64,000 nucleotides of DNA from Chondrilla cf. caribensis. Its lineage: Eukaryota > Porifera > Demospongiae > Chondrillida > Chondrillidae. The translations under genes and the position numbers were made by a program. Under the pieces are notes generated by a model that did no database searches, had not been told where the DNA came from, and saw nothing but the letters and a program-made list of their open reading frames with translations. Positions 18,887 through 33,180 of the stretch are shown piece after piece. Positions within the stretch are counted from its first letter, which is position 1. Every line of letters begins with the position of its first letter. Location of the stretch: assembly GCA_964020155.1 (NCBI GenBank), contig OZ026558.1, positions 91,001-155,000 on the forward strand, written 5' to 3'.

Positions 18887-19776
18887 ATAGATGCTTTCCA
18901 TAATTGTACATGTATATTCATTAACAGTACATTGTGAGGACTGTTAATTGTTTGTTGATGGCTGTTTTATTACTGTTGTGTTACAAGTCCCATTGCTGTA
19001 CTGAATGTAATCAATGCACACATCCACAACCAATAAGGAGTGTATACTACTAGAGTCCATATTATCAAGTCCTCTGACCTTTGACCCCTTGATTGCTACA
19101 CTTGGAGGTACATGACCCAGTGTATCTAGCCCTTGTGGCTATGGGCCTATCTCCTAAATTGTGAGGGGTGAGACACAGAGCTGAGACCCCGGGCTGCTTG
19201 CTCTGTGATCCTTAAGGCAAGCAATGCCAGGTGGCCTGGCCCTGCATGGTGGCTTGTCATGTTCGAGCATAACAAATGCTGCATTACTAACAATAATATC
19301 TCATTAAGTCTTTCTGAAGTGGGTGTATGTGAGAACAACTATTGTTTATGCTCTGGTAAAGTAAGCAAAAGAGATAATCAAATGTGGTAAATTGAGAGAA
19401 TGGTTAGCTCCCTGAAGTTACAAGCAGGTAAGTGCAAGTGCAGCAGGGCACGTTGTGTGGTGGAGTGTACATATTGTGTACACATGCTCATCCAGGTCGT
19501 ATAGTGGGTCCTCAGTGCCTCTATGTGCCATGGTGTGTGTGTGTGGGGGGGGGATCATTTCTGTCCCAACACTAACTACTATATATCAACTCATTAAACT
19601 ACAATATAATTGTCAGATACATAAATCGCATAAGTATTTACATTGATGTAGTAATTAATATTAATTATATTTATACACCACTGCAACTGCTACAGTTGAT
19701 CAAGGGATAATATAAAAACATTCCATGCACAACATCCTACTGTTTTCGAATGCTAGTAACTGGTGTATGCATTGCG
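18887..19776. other. Convergent intergenic region between POLE4 and the SKICH gene
   Basis: 3' flanks of both genes. I see no further gene, only a short G-run near 19540 and unrecognised ORFs below 65 codons. Confidence 0.65.
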
Positions 19777-20172
19777 TCACTCTCTACTTCTGTTTTGCAA
19801 ATTTTCACGACAAGACTCGATGTGAAGTACCCGACTAATCTCCGTCTCGTAACCAAGAAGGTGGGTTTTACAGTACGGGCACACCGCTCCTGGTCCCTCT
19901 AAGGACAGCGCTAGGGAGGCAATCTGGTTCCTTGACAAGTGGTCTTCATCCTCCTTCGACCTCTCCTCGAACATCTTCCGCTCGATAGTGTTACTGCTCT
20001 GATGCAGCACTTTTAGGTCATCACAGCTACTGCTATTCCTCTTGATGAACTGAGTTCTCGACGGGGTGACATCATCGTTGGGAGTGTCCCCTGCCACACA
20101 TGTTGATGTTGACTGTCTTCTGGTTGGAATGGAATTTATTGACGGAAATGCTGTTGGCGCTACCACACCTAG

Positions 20173-20207
<35 letters not shown>

Positions 20208-21684
20208 GATTTGTTAACTTCTCATCTTGGGTACTTTCCTCATTTGATGTATTTTGAAACGTGTCAGCAACTTCCTCAATGGTGCTGGCACTTTTAGGTC
20301 TCCTAACACCCTTAGACATTCCTCTCTCGTACTGATTAACCTTCACAGCCAACAGCTCAGCTTCTCTGTCCGCCTGGTGCTTCCCATGCCAGGCCTTATC
20401 AAGACTTTCCTGCAAGTAAATAACCTTTGATTTGTGCTTGCTTAACTCTTTCTTAAGTGCTTCATTTTCTTCAAGAACGTCCGAGAGTTGTTTTTGTAAT
20501 TTTTGATTTTTATCATAGACGGATTTTCTATCTGCTAAATCAGATTGTAAATCCTTCATTTTATTATTTGCAGAACGAACATCCTTGTCTTTTTCTTCCA
20601 GTTTCTCCTCTTGAAGCTGCAGCTGCACATTCAGTGTCTTCACTTGTTTCTTCAACATGAAAATCTCTTGCTCCTTTCTCTGAAGTTCAGCAGTTGACAC
20701 AACTACCATCCCATCACTAGAGGAGACAGAAGGAACATTGCCAGTGTCTTCCATGGACGGCAAAGAGAGACAAACACTGTTTCCTTCACATGTATTGCCA
20801 TCAGAGAAGTCTTGAGTCAGTCCACTAGCACTCTCTGACAGTCGACTGTCAACAAGTACATGTGAAGAGGAAATTGAAGGGGAAACTCCTTTGTGTAGCG
20901 AGGACACCTCCTCAGTATCCTCAACTTCAAGAACAAGTGGAGAACATGATGATAGATTGGATTCAACCCCAGGTGAGACACTTGAAGGGCTGATACAATC
21001 TCCCTCCAAAGTCAAAGTGTCTTCCTTCACACTTATCTCCTCTGATGTTTGCTTCGGGGGTGATGGTCTATTTGGTGAAGGATCTCTTGAGTGGATTTCC
21101 AGCACAGGGATACTCTCCTTTCGCTCTCCTTCCGACTTGAGAGACACAACCCCCAAACTCTCATCCGAAGGCTGACTGGTTATGATAGACCCACTCCAAC
21201 AACCCAAACCCGAATTCACCCTATCACCAACGTTGGTGGGCCATTCGCCGTCGAAATTCCCTTCCGGGAAAGACAGCATATCAAACGAGGAACCGCCTGA
21301 TGCCAGGCCTTGCGGGACAAGAGCTAAGAGGTCGTCTTCTTTGTCACACAGAAAAAATGTCTGACTCTGAGTCAGCACCCTCCCAGAGTAGTCTTCGTAG
21401 ACGAAGCAGTACTTGTACGGGGAGGACAAAGTGCTTGATTTCACGCGAACCAACTTAGATGGATCCAAATGGATGAGCATGGATCCTTTGTCGTCTTCCG
21501 CGCTCTTTTCCACCCACTGGAATTCCGAGATTCTAGTCAACTTGTCGTCATCTTGCTTGTACACGGCGACTCGATCTGCCGGGCCGATTTTCACATTGTC
21601 TTCAAGAGCGATTTCTATCGTTAAACCGTCCTTCTTCAGGTATCCTCGATCAACGTTGCGAAAACTGGCCACTGCCGTCGACAT
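19777..21684 (-). CDS. Intronless SKICH/coiled-coil/zinc-finger protein (CALCOCO-like autophagy receptor)
   Basis: 635 residues in one uninterrupted exon. Residues about 5-112 form a SKICH domain (VAVYKQDD, SEFQWVEK, YKYCFVYED). Directly after it lies EDDLLALVPQG (116-126), the position where NDP52 and TAX1BP1 carry their non-canonical LC3-interacting motif. A Ser-rich acidic stretch follows, then a coiled coil at about 335-470 and a poly-Gln run of 12-13 residues encoded by CAA repeats. Near the C-terminus is a C2HC-type finger (CPYC...HIESC) like the ubiquitin-binding fingers of this family. By family knowledge it would link ubiquitinated cargo to autophagosomes in the cytosol. The architecture is clear, but orthology to one of CALCOCO1, CALCOCO2 or TAX1BP1 is not. 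Its lack of introns contrasts with the second SKICH gene at 42.7-47.9 kb. Confidence 0.85.
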
Positions 21685-23084
21685 CTTTTTGATAAAAATG
21701 AATTCTGAGTTCTTTCCCTAAATAAGTCCCTAGCGAACCGCATTGAGCTTAATGGATGACGTAAGATATCACGTGATGATGTCATGAGGACTCCCACTTC
21801 AGGTCACAAATTTCCTAAGTTGGTCCTCTTGCACGCTTCCTTGTTCGGATGTAGTGTCTGTGTATTTGGAACTAGTGTTGCTCAACAGTACATTGTAGCC
21901 CAAATGTGTACATGTGCATACATAGACTAATGTATGTATTTGTGTACTTCTATATATGTACTACAGTGACAGATTGAAACTAATAACAATGCCATGCACC
22001 ATATTAGTCACCATATCCTCATCGCATCCCTCACTACATGCTCATTGCCCCCTGGACTGCACCCCTCAGTAGATCTATTCAGACTTGGTCAATGTTTCCA
22101 GACCGATGAGGCCTGGTTCAATATTCAGAACCGGAATGGAGTAGCCCAATATTGGAGAGGGAGGGTTGAAGCCAGAGATGTCCAGACCTCCTCCTCCTCC
22201 ACTCTGGTTCATTCACTTATCATCATCACAGAAACCGACTATTATTGCATGATTATACTGACTAGCTTATGGTCTCACCACTCGTGGTCCCAGTTACAGG
22301 CTACATACACACTTGTAATGTCACACTATCGAGGTGCAGCTGGCATGTCACACTATCGAGGTGCAGCTGGCACGTCACACTATCAAGGTGCAGCCGGCAT
22401 GTCACACTATCAAGGTGCAGCTGGCACGTCACACTATCGAGGTACAGCTGGCATGTCACACTATCGAGGTGCAGCTGGCACGTCACACTATCGAGGTACA
22501 GCTGGCATGTCACACTATCGAGGTACAGCTGGCATGTCACACTATCGAGGTACAGCTGGCACGTCACACTATCGAGGTGCAGCCGGCACGTCACACTATC
22601 GAGGTGCAGCCGGCACGTCACACTATCGAGGTACAGCTGGCATGTCACACTATCGAGGTGCAGCTGGCATGTCACACTATCAAGGTGCAGCCGGCATGTC
22701 ACACTATCAAGGTGCAGCCGGCATGTCACACTATCGAGGTGCAGCTGGCATGTCACACTATTGAGGTGCAGCTGGCACGTCACACTATCGAGGTGCAGCC
22801 GGCATGTCACACTATCGAGGTACAGCCGGCATGTCACACTATCGAGGTGCAGCCGGCATGTCACACTATCGAGGTGCAGCTGGCATGTCACACTATCAAG
22901 GTGCAGCTGGCATGTGTAGTTGGGAGGATGCGTGTGTGTGGACGCAAGGAGCCCGAGCACGGGTGTGTTCACGCACTGCAGACACACAGGGTGCTGGGTA
23001 CTACTTATTGAATATTATCAGAGAAAGTGGTTGAATATCTACAGAACACACAGCTAGAGTTCTATAAAAGACTGAAATCTACTC
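21685..23084. other. Intergenic region between the SKICH gene and the myosin light chain
   Basis: Contains the SKICH gene's 5' flank, an unrecognised stretch at about 21990-22310, and a 27-bp minisatellite (listed separately). No supported gene. Confidence 0.6.
22313..22917. repeat. 27-bp minisatellite, ~22 copies
   Basis: Units contain 'cacactatcgaggtgcagc' then 'tggcatgt', with A/G and T/C variants in a mosaic order. Because 27 is divisible by 3 and the unit lacks stops, all three plus frames and one minus frame are open for 200-250 codons. I judge these non-coding. Confidence 0.95.
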
Positions 23085-25923
<2,839 letters not shown>

Positions 25924-26074
25924 TTCAAACTATCCTTCTCGACGTTCAGGAGTTGACAATAAAAGATTTTCCTGTGGTTACGGTGGGAGTACCTTGTAAT
26001 ATAAATCCGAGAACTTATATATGATCCAAAGACTATGTTATTCGTATTAATAGAGCAGTAGTGACGTCAAGAAG
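25924..26074. promoter_or_regulatory. 151-bp divergent promoter between the myosin light chain and tetraspanin
   Basis: Only 151 bases separate the two predicted ATGs, which point away from each other. No TATA box is obvious. The tetraspanin ATG lies within 'aagatggcggc', a YY1-like element. Confidence 0.6.
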
Positions 26075-28299
26075 ATGGCGGCTAAAGGCATTCTCAGAGC
26101 TATCTGCGGATACAAATCTTTGAAGATTATTCTGCTATTGATGAACTGTTTATATATCGTAGGTTTATTACAAATTATTCTAATGTGTGTTAAAACGGGA
26201 CCCTTATAGCTAAGGTTGGGCTAGGACGCCACACAGGTAGTACTCCTTATAAGCCTTATAAAGACCCACCTACTCGACTGTGATTAATTAATGATTGCAA
26301 TAGAGAATTCTTAATGTTAATTTTGATCAGACAAAGTTAATATATGCAAAGTGGGTGACATTGAGGAGAGTGGGAAAGGATGTTTTAATCTGTACACTGT
26401 GGTTCCGAGGGCCTTTATAAGCTGGTGGTGTGCTCGCTGCTACCATCTTACCAACTCTGACACACATCCACAAGGCAATAATACAACTGAACCTCTTCAA
26501 CATGAAACTCTACGAGCAACTTCAAAATACCTATACCTACCTACCTGCCATGCTAGCAGTATTTCATGTTAACAGTACTTACACCCTGTGCGTGTACACC
26601 AGTGGTACATGTAGCCTCACCCTCCTCCTCCTCCTCCTCCTCCTCCTCTCCCTCCCTCCTCCCCCTCCTGCAGATGTTGTCTCTGATATTGATTGCCCTG
26701 CTCATTCCCTTGACTCTACTGTACTACTCGGTGGGCGTGGCAGCTCCCATCGGGCTGGTAGCCTGTGTGCTCTTCATCGTGGCTATTGTGGGGATAGTGG
26801 CCGTTGTACTCCACCATCAAGTGGTCCTGTTCTTTGTATCCTTAAAAACAAAAATGGCTGCATTGTGCCACACATAAGGCAAGCTGGTGGTCAATCTCAG
26901 CTTGTGTCACACTACTCGTTGCCTTCTACTATCCCTCCTAATGGCCCCCACCATCCCTTGTGTTGTCCCAATTCTACAACACTTTTTACTTCTGGTTTGT
27001 GTGTTGTAATGTGTCCTAACATGTTGATATTCACCACACCCCTCCAACCCATCACCACACCCCTCTAACTCATCACCACACCCCTCCAACCCATCACCAC
27101 ACCCCTCAAACCCATCACCACACCCCTCCAACCCATCACCACACCCCTCAAACCCATCACCACACCCCTCCAACCCATCACCAAACCCATCACCACACCC
27201 CTCAAACCCATCACCACACCCCTCCAACCCATCACCACACCCCTCCAACTCATCACCACACCCCTTAAACCTACACTCCTTGACCACTCCCACCAGTATA
27301 TGATATTCATAGGATTGGTGGGCCTCTTTCTGCTGGCCACATCCATAGCAGCAGCTGCCTTTGCCGACCAGCTGACAGCTATCGGTTTCCAGTCCACTTG
27401 GAGGGGTCTGACCTGTGACCAGAAGGCTTCTCTGCAGAACTACCTGGACTGCTGCGGACTGGACAATGAGCACAAGGGGGGCAACTACAGTAATTGTGAA
27501 GGTGGGGAGTATGCGCACCCGCAGTGTGGGAACTCTCCCGTCCTCACATCCGGAGGGGTAAGTAGGGGTGGTCCTAGCGGGTGTGTTCAGTGATTGAGTA
27601 GGTGTGGTCCTAGCGGGTGTGTTCAGTGATTGAGTAGGTGTGGTCCTAGCGGGTGTGTTCAGTGTTTGAGTAGGTGTGGTCCTAGCGGGTGTGTTCAGTG
27701 CTTGAGTAGGTGTGGTCCTAGCAGGTGTGTTCAGTGTTTGAGTAGGTGTGGTCCTAGTGGGTGTGTTCAGTGTTTGAATAGGTGTGGTCCTAGCAGGTGT
27801 GTTCAGTGTTTGAGTAGGTGTGGTCCTAGTGGGTGTGTTCAGTGCTTGTGTAGGTGTGGTCCTAGTGAGTGTGTTCAGTGTTTGAGTAGGTGTGGCTCTA
27901 GTGGGTGTGTTCAGTGTCAGAGAAGGATCAGCGACTGTTCCTTTCACCCCGCCGCACCCTTCTTCAACACAGCGCTGTTGCTTTGTTCGTAACAATGATG
28001 AAGACAACGACTGTCCAAACTGCCTGCCGTGTCTTGTGGGCTGGCAGGGGTACCTCAGTGCCATCTGCAGAGCTGTGGCTGCCTTTGGGATCATATTTGC
28101 ACTATCCAAGGTGTGCATTGTTTGTTTATTGTTGTTCTTGTTATTTCCTATTGTGTAGGACTGTTACAGAATTGGGATATATATCCAATGGTGGCATTTG
28201 TGACAATTTTTTCTCTCTTTGCAGATAGCAGCTGTGGTGATCTCCTATCGCTACAGAAATCTGAAGAACCCATCAGCTGACCCCACTGACTATCTATAA
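26075..28299 (+). CDS. Tetraspanin
   Basis: A four-pass membrane protein of the tetraspanin type, which organises partner proteins in membrane microdomains. Exons are 26075-26158, 26674-26835, 27297-27557 (3' end uncertain), about 27921-28110 and 28225-28299, for roughly 255 residues. A short cytosolic N-terminus precedes TM1. TM2 (GLVACVLFIVAIVGIVAVV) and TM3 (IFIGLVGLFLLATSIAA) follow. The large loop has the family CCG motif (YLDCCGL) and further cysteines (NC, QC, RCC, DCPNC). TM4 (AVAAFGIIFAL) spans the last splice junction and leads to SYRYRNL. The junction between exons 3 and 4 is unresolved: the best donor (GGG|GTAAGT) leaves phase 0, whereas the acceptors near 27920 need phase 1 or 2. 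A 36-bp repeat full of acceptor-like tcag sites lies between. Confidence 0.85.
27030..27275. repeat. ~20-bp minisatellite in tetraspanin intron 2
   Basis: About twelve copies of 'cccatcaccacacccctcca'. Confidence 0.92.
27560..27915. repeat. 36-bp minisatellite in tetraspanin intron 3
   Basis: About ten copies of a unit containing 'gagtaggtgtggtcctagcg' and 'gtgtgttcag'. Each unit ends in ttcag, a possible 3' splice site. Confidence 0.93.
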
Positions 28300-28634
28300 T
28301 ACATACACACCCACACTCTTGACTATGTTTATGTGCATGGGAGTATTTTAATCAGCAATTATAAGTTAATCATTGGTTAATCATTGGTTAATCATTGCAA
28401 TTATAAGTATTATAAACAATATGCATCTCTCTGGAGACCACACCCATACCCTAAGGTCATGCCCTTCATCAGTGAATTTAATATAGCCATGTATCACAAT
28501 GGGTGGAGTTGAATTGATTGAACTAACGTCAATTAATGCTAAAGTTATAAAACTTTCAAAAATTAACTACTCTGCAATTGGTTATCTTAAAGTATTATGA
28601 ATACCTTTAATTTTAACAGCATTGAATCTTGAAC
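28300..28634. other. Intergenic, AT-rich
   Basis: Convergent 3' flanks. Three near-identical 'taatcattggt' units occur at about 28365-28395. Nothing else is recognised. Confidence 0.6.
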
Positions 28635-28997
28635 TCAATCAATGCCTTTGACCGTCATCCTCACTCCAACGTTCCAGGAGTACTTCTTCACCTCAGTCAC
28701 AGGAAATGGCTTTGCATTCGAAATCCTGAACCTTTCCTTCTGCGGGCTGCCCACCACTTCAACGTAGAGGCAGTAGTCAGTGTACCAGGGTCCATCCTCA
28801 GTTCCTGTGAAGCCCTTCCAGACTTTATCCTGAACTTGGTCCTTCACTTTGTCAAGGGTCTCCATGATAGGGTCATCTGGGTCTACTTGAATCTTCTCCC
28901 ATTCCTTATCATACTTGTTGAAAGAACCCTGGTATGTTCCACTGAAGTCCTTCCCCAATAATTCCTCGTAAATGTCCTTCACCTTTTTCACAGACAT
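28635..28997 (-). CDS. Uncharacterised 120-residue protein
   Basis: A single uninterrupted ORF with balanced, soluble-protein composition: charged N-terminal half, many Lys and Asp, several Trp and Tyr, one Cys, and no signal peptide or membrane segment. It lies in otherwise non-coding, AT-rich sequence and has higher GC than its flanks, which supports coding. Motifs such as GTYQGSFNKYDKEW and PFPVTEVKKYSWNVGVRM suggest a compact beta-rich fold, but I recognise no family. It may be intronless or the last exon of a longer gene. Confidence 0.5.
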   Translation of the reverse strand: MSVKKVKDIYEELLGKDFSGTYQGSFNKYDKEWEKIQVDPDDPIMETLDKVKDQVQDKVWKGFTGTEDGPWYTDYCLYVEVVGSPQKERFRISNAKPFPVTEVKKYSWNVGVRMTVKGID

Positions 28998-29199
28998 CTC
29001 TTTGTTGTCGTGACTCAGCTAATGGGAGGGATTTCCCCTCCAACTTTCCCTTCATAGTATGCTGACTACTGAATCAGCACAACTGAATTGTAACCACAAA
29101 CAGTGCAGTACGTCTTGTATTAGAGCTGCCATTGTTATTGGCAATGTTTCAACAGCACTAAGTATGTTGCTACATTTAGGGATGCCCACCACTTTCAAT

Positions 29200-30440
29200 G
29201 TACATGTATATACTATATTGGTCATATATCATGCAAGCACTGATAAACTCATTTTGTGGACACCAATAGACTTTGCAGCAGCTCCTGGAGGTGTACGTAC
29301 ATGCATCAGCATTCGTGCTTTGATGCATCACATGGACACTGGAGAGGCCGTGGTGACCAACAATAAAATTTGACATTTTCCAGCTGGTCACCACGAGGTC
29401 CATAGCACAAACTGGAAGGTGAGCATGCATCTATTTTAATTTGTGTTGTAGATCTTGGTATGGACACTGGGCAGCCCTTGGTGACTAAAACCTGAATGTT
29501 AAATCACTTGGGTGGTCACCACCAGGTCTATAGCAGCTATGCTAAAATGTACATATGTACAAAAGTGTATGTATATATGCATTATATGGGCACCAGGGAG
29601 TTTTGTGATCGGCTGGAAATCACGTTTTTTGTCACTACAAGGTCCATATCACCTCAAGGAGAGTTTGTGTCAGTATTTACTCTATGAGTCATCACATTGA
29701 CACCAGAGTGACCGTGGTGACCAGGAGGGCAATTTGACTTTTTAAGCTGGTCACCATGAGGCCTATAGCACACCCAGGATGGTGTTCATGCATTGAAATT
29801 TGTGTTGATAAGTCTGATATGGTCCCTGCATCCCCTGGTCCCTGCATCCCCTGGTCCCTGCATCCCCTGGTCCCTACATCCCCTGGTCCCTGGTCCCTGC
29901 ATCCCCTGGTCCCTGCATCCCCTGGTCCCTGGTCCCTGGTCCCTGCATCCCCTGGTCCCTGGTCCCTGCATCCCCTGGTCCCTGGTCCCTGGTCCCTGCA
30001 TCCCCTGGTCCCTGGTCCCAGCATCCCCTGGTCCCTGGTCCCTGGCCCCTGCATCCCCTGGTCCCTGGCCCCTGCATCCCCTAGTAAGCAGCAACAAACT
30101 GTGAGATTCCCTGACCAGTCACCAAGAGGTCTGTAACACCTCCATTGGAATGTACATATAAAAGTTTTATGTATTTGTATAATTATGTGTCATATGGACA
30201 ATAGGGAGTTTTTGACTTGCTAGAAAACATATCTTTTTGTCACCACTAGGTCTGTCCCACCTCCAGGAGAGTGTACATGCATCAGTATGTGCTCTATGAA
30301 CCATTGCATGGACACCAGAGTGACCGTGGTGACCTGCAATAAAATTTGACATTTTTAGTTGGTCACCACAAGGCCTATAGCACACCCAAGATTGTTATCA
30401 TGCGTTGATAAGTTTGATATGTGTGCAGTGTTTCATATGT
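29200..30440. repeat. A-B-C higher-order repeat, copy set 1
   Basis: Three related ~105-130 bp modules recur in the fixed order A, B, C. A contains 'ggtgacca', 'caataaaatttgaca', 'ctggtcaccac' and 'aggcctatagcaca'. B contains 'cccttggtgac' and 'tgtacat'. C contains 'gggagttttg' and 'tttttgtcacca'. All share the core 'gtcaccacaaggyctatagc'. The A module is an imperfect inverted repeat (ggtgacca...tggtcacc). The set is interrupted at 29820-30085 by a minisatellite. Confidence 0.75.
29818..30088. repeat. ~16/7-bp compound minisatellite
   Basis: Copies of 'tccctgcatcccctgg' are interspersed with extra 'tccctgg' units, inserted into a module of the A-B-C repeat. Confidence 0.93.
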
Positions 30441-31194
30441 ATACATGTATGCAAACAATATTATACACGTGATATGTATCATTCTGATAATGTAATGGCG
30501 GTAGCATTATCCTATCTTGAAACTATGCATGAAAAGATGATTTGAAGGCAAATCAGAATCGCTGGCATTGTCAGGGTACAACAAAGTTACCCCCCCCCCC
30601 CCCGTCACTGACATTGGTGTAGTGATATATACCATTGTATAGACGCACCAGAAGGCCCATAGATCACCTTCAAGCACCATGCATGCCAACTCCTCAACAA
30701 TCCATTGATGATGCTTGTTGACTACATAGTATTACATGCATGGAGGATGAAAATACTGCAGTGCAAGGACAGCAACCAAACCACAAGGAGGAAGTGGCAA
30801 CAGTTCTGGGCCTGGTACGACCTAGCTGAATTATGTACCATCAGTTGCCCCATGATACATGAAATAACTGTGAAACCTTTGCCATCGTTCTTTGCAAAAC
30901 TATAGGCTGTCACATGATGACATATTTAATGTACACCAGATAGCCTATGATCTGAATGGCTACGTAACACGAATCCAAACCTTCCCTGATTTGGGTGTGG
31001 TATATATTGAATGGAATCAATTATAGCTTAATTATGTTAAATATTACAAATAAATAATAATTATATTGTAATTGCATAAAACAATCCTTTTGTACAGAAG
31101 CAGTTAAATGAAAATGCATGCATACAAATTATCATTAGTTGTAGCATTACTACTCCCTATTACCTCTTCATTGGTAAACGTATGTACATGGGCA

Positions 31195-31971
31195 TCACAG
31201 TTTCATTCTTGAACTGTACATGGCCTCATAAAACGGTAGAGAATAGGAAATAATGTCCTGAACCTCTTTGGGATACTCTGATAGAGACACTTGTGAGGAG
31301 GATTTTGGTTTCTGTATGAATCCAGAGGAATTGCTAACTGCACCATGCCACACATCAAAACCAGGCCACATGGTCCAATCGGGAACAGGTCCTGGACTCC
31401 AGTTTACCATGTCTTCTTTGAAGGGAAGACCGGTAGTAGTGCAGTAGTACTTCATCATCTCCTTGGGATTCTCCAGAAGATCATCTGCGTCAATAACTAA
31501 AGGATTTGGGTCCACCTCCTGTACTTTCTGGTACAATTCATACAACGAATGATATCCAGCTGTCGTTGTTGTTAAATATGGAAGTAATCCGGTGGTTCGA
31601 CAGGCATTGTACATGGAAATGATTGCTTTTCTTGGATCTCGAATCAAAAAGGTGTGCTTGAAGGTCGGTTCATCGACAAAATCGCTAAAGTGTCCTTCCG
31701 CGTGGTAGGCCATGTCCTTTACAAAGACTGCATCGTATTCGTTGAACGGAGCAGTTATTTTGGTTCGAACACTCTCAAATGTAGCCTCTGGGTCAAATAG
31801 ATCCGGATTGGCATCCAAATTCACCTCATCTTTTCGTTCTGGACCGAAATGGTAGGCGTATTGGTGGGGCTCGTAGAACACTTTGACCTTGTCCAGTTCT
31901 CTGATGGATCGCTCGAATGCTGTCGATATGCTACGGGGTATCGACCACAGGAAGATAAGTTGTTTCCCCAT
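31195..31971 (-). CDS. Sulfotransferase-like P-loop protein
   Basis: A 258-residue single-exon ORF. The N-terminus MGKQLIFLWSIPRSISTAFER has the 5'-phosphosulfate-binding signature (SIPRSxST), and FLIRDPRKAIISMYNA at about 104-119 matches the 3'-phosphate-binding segment (RDPR...S). Together these indicate a PAPS-dependent sulfotransferase fold of the bacterial/invertebrate type, often annotated simply as sulfotransferase family protein. No signal peptide or membrane anchor is visible, so a cytosolic location is likely; the substrate is unknown. It stands alone with no introns in a window where most genes are heavily split, so a retrocopy or a bacterial origin is possible but unproven. Confidence 0.8.
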   Translation of the reverse strand: MGKQLIFLWSIPRSISTAFERSIRELDKVKVFYEPHQYAYHFGPERKDEVNLDANPDLFDPEATFESVRTKITAPFNEYDAVFVKDMAYHAEGHFSDFVDEPTFKHTFLIRDPRKAIISMYNACRTTGLLPYLTTTTAGYHSLYELYQKVQEVDPNPLVIDADDLLENPKEMMKYYCTTTGLPFKEDMVNWSPGPVPDWTMWPGFDVWHGAVSNSSGFIQKPKSSSQVSLSEYPKEVQDIISYSLPFYEAMYSSRMKL

Positions 31972-33180
31972 AATACTGAACGGTTTAGGTGAGGTTATTC
32001 GTGAACCGGTGAAAGGTCAAAAATGATAAAGGTCAAATAATCGCCCGTTTCTTCTTCTTGTCGCTTTTTTTTATTCAGAGCTACCGAGGTATCGGCTGGA
32101 GCTATGAAGCTAATTTTCACACGAACGATTTTAATATTATAGCGCGAAGTGCCCTTTCTTACTGTTGTTACCATTGTACTACATATGGCGACTGTGGCAT
32201 TTCCAGCACTATACGGCGACTGCCTCGTAGTAATACGCCATTTTGTTCAATTAAGAATAATCGCTTACTTTATAACGCTGAGTCACGATGGCCAATGATC
32301 AGATGACAGTTTTCATAGAGAGTTAGGTTGTTCGAATCCCTAGAGGGCGATTTTTTAATTTCGAAATTATACACATTTTACATTACATAGCTACTTGAGG
32401 CAAAAAAGCCTACAAATGAGCATGATAAAAACATTTAAACATGAAAAGGACGTAGGGACAACAAGCAAAAAAGGGAAGAGACATGATAGGGATGGGTGGA
32501 ATGAGAAGACTGTCGAAGTGAGGAGCATGTCGGAATGAGGATGATGGGATGGGTGGAACTATGAACAATGTAGTAATTATTTATGTTTGAATAGTACAAG
32601 TGATTGTATATAGGATCGAAGTAATCTATATTTATCACAGTACATGTAGCTATTATAGTCTATATGCGTACATTATAATCACATACGTACATACAAAAGC
32701 ATGTATATGCATTATTATAATATGTGTAATACTCGGGAGAATTTTGCTCGGCAACAAAACACACCTTTTTGTTATCAGAAGGACTGTTACAGTACTTGTT
32801 CCAGATATGTGCCCATACATCCGTATTTGTGCTATAATGCATCACGTGCACACAGGAGAGACTGTGGTGACAAGCAATAAAATTTGACATTATTTGCTTG
32901 TAACCGCAAGGCCTATAGCACACTCGGGAGGGTGTGTATGCATCCCGAATTGTGTTGGTGCGTTTGGCATGGACACTGGACAGCCCTTGGTGACCAGCAA
33001 CGGAATGTGAAATTACCTAAGTGAACACCACAAGGCTTATTACACTTATATTGGAATGTACATTCAAAAGTATAATATTATGTATTATCATAATGTGTCA
33101 TATGGACAGTGGGAAGAATTTTGGATCAGTGACAAGACGCATCTTTTTAGCTATCTCAATTTGGCCATAGCATCACAGTC
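31972..33180. other. Intergenic with A-B-C repeat copy set 2
   Basis: 31972-32340 is the 5' flank of the sulfotransferase-like gene and carries a 'cgccatttt' motif at 32237-32245. From about 32720 to 33180 a C-A-B-C run of the three-part repeat is present. Nothing else is recognised. Confidence 0.65.

Larger units (their letters stand above)
28998..31194. other. Repeat-rich intergenic region
   Basis: Holds copies of a three-part (A-B-C) repeat family and a minisatellite (both listed separately), plus a 14-16 base C-run near 30590. The stretch at 30400-31190 is AT-rich with only short unrecognised ORFs. Confidence 0.65.

Noticed and set aside
22313..22917. CRISPR-like array or repeat protein
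   Set aside because: Units are contiguous with no unique spacers, and the genome is eukaryotic, so this is a minisatellite.
26907..28118. 403-codon minus-strand ORF of Thr/Pro and Gly/Cys repeats
   Set aside because: It is antisense to tetraspanin exons 3 and 4 and passes through two minisatellites in introns.
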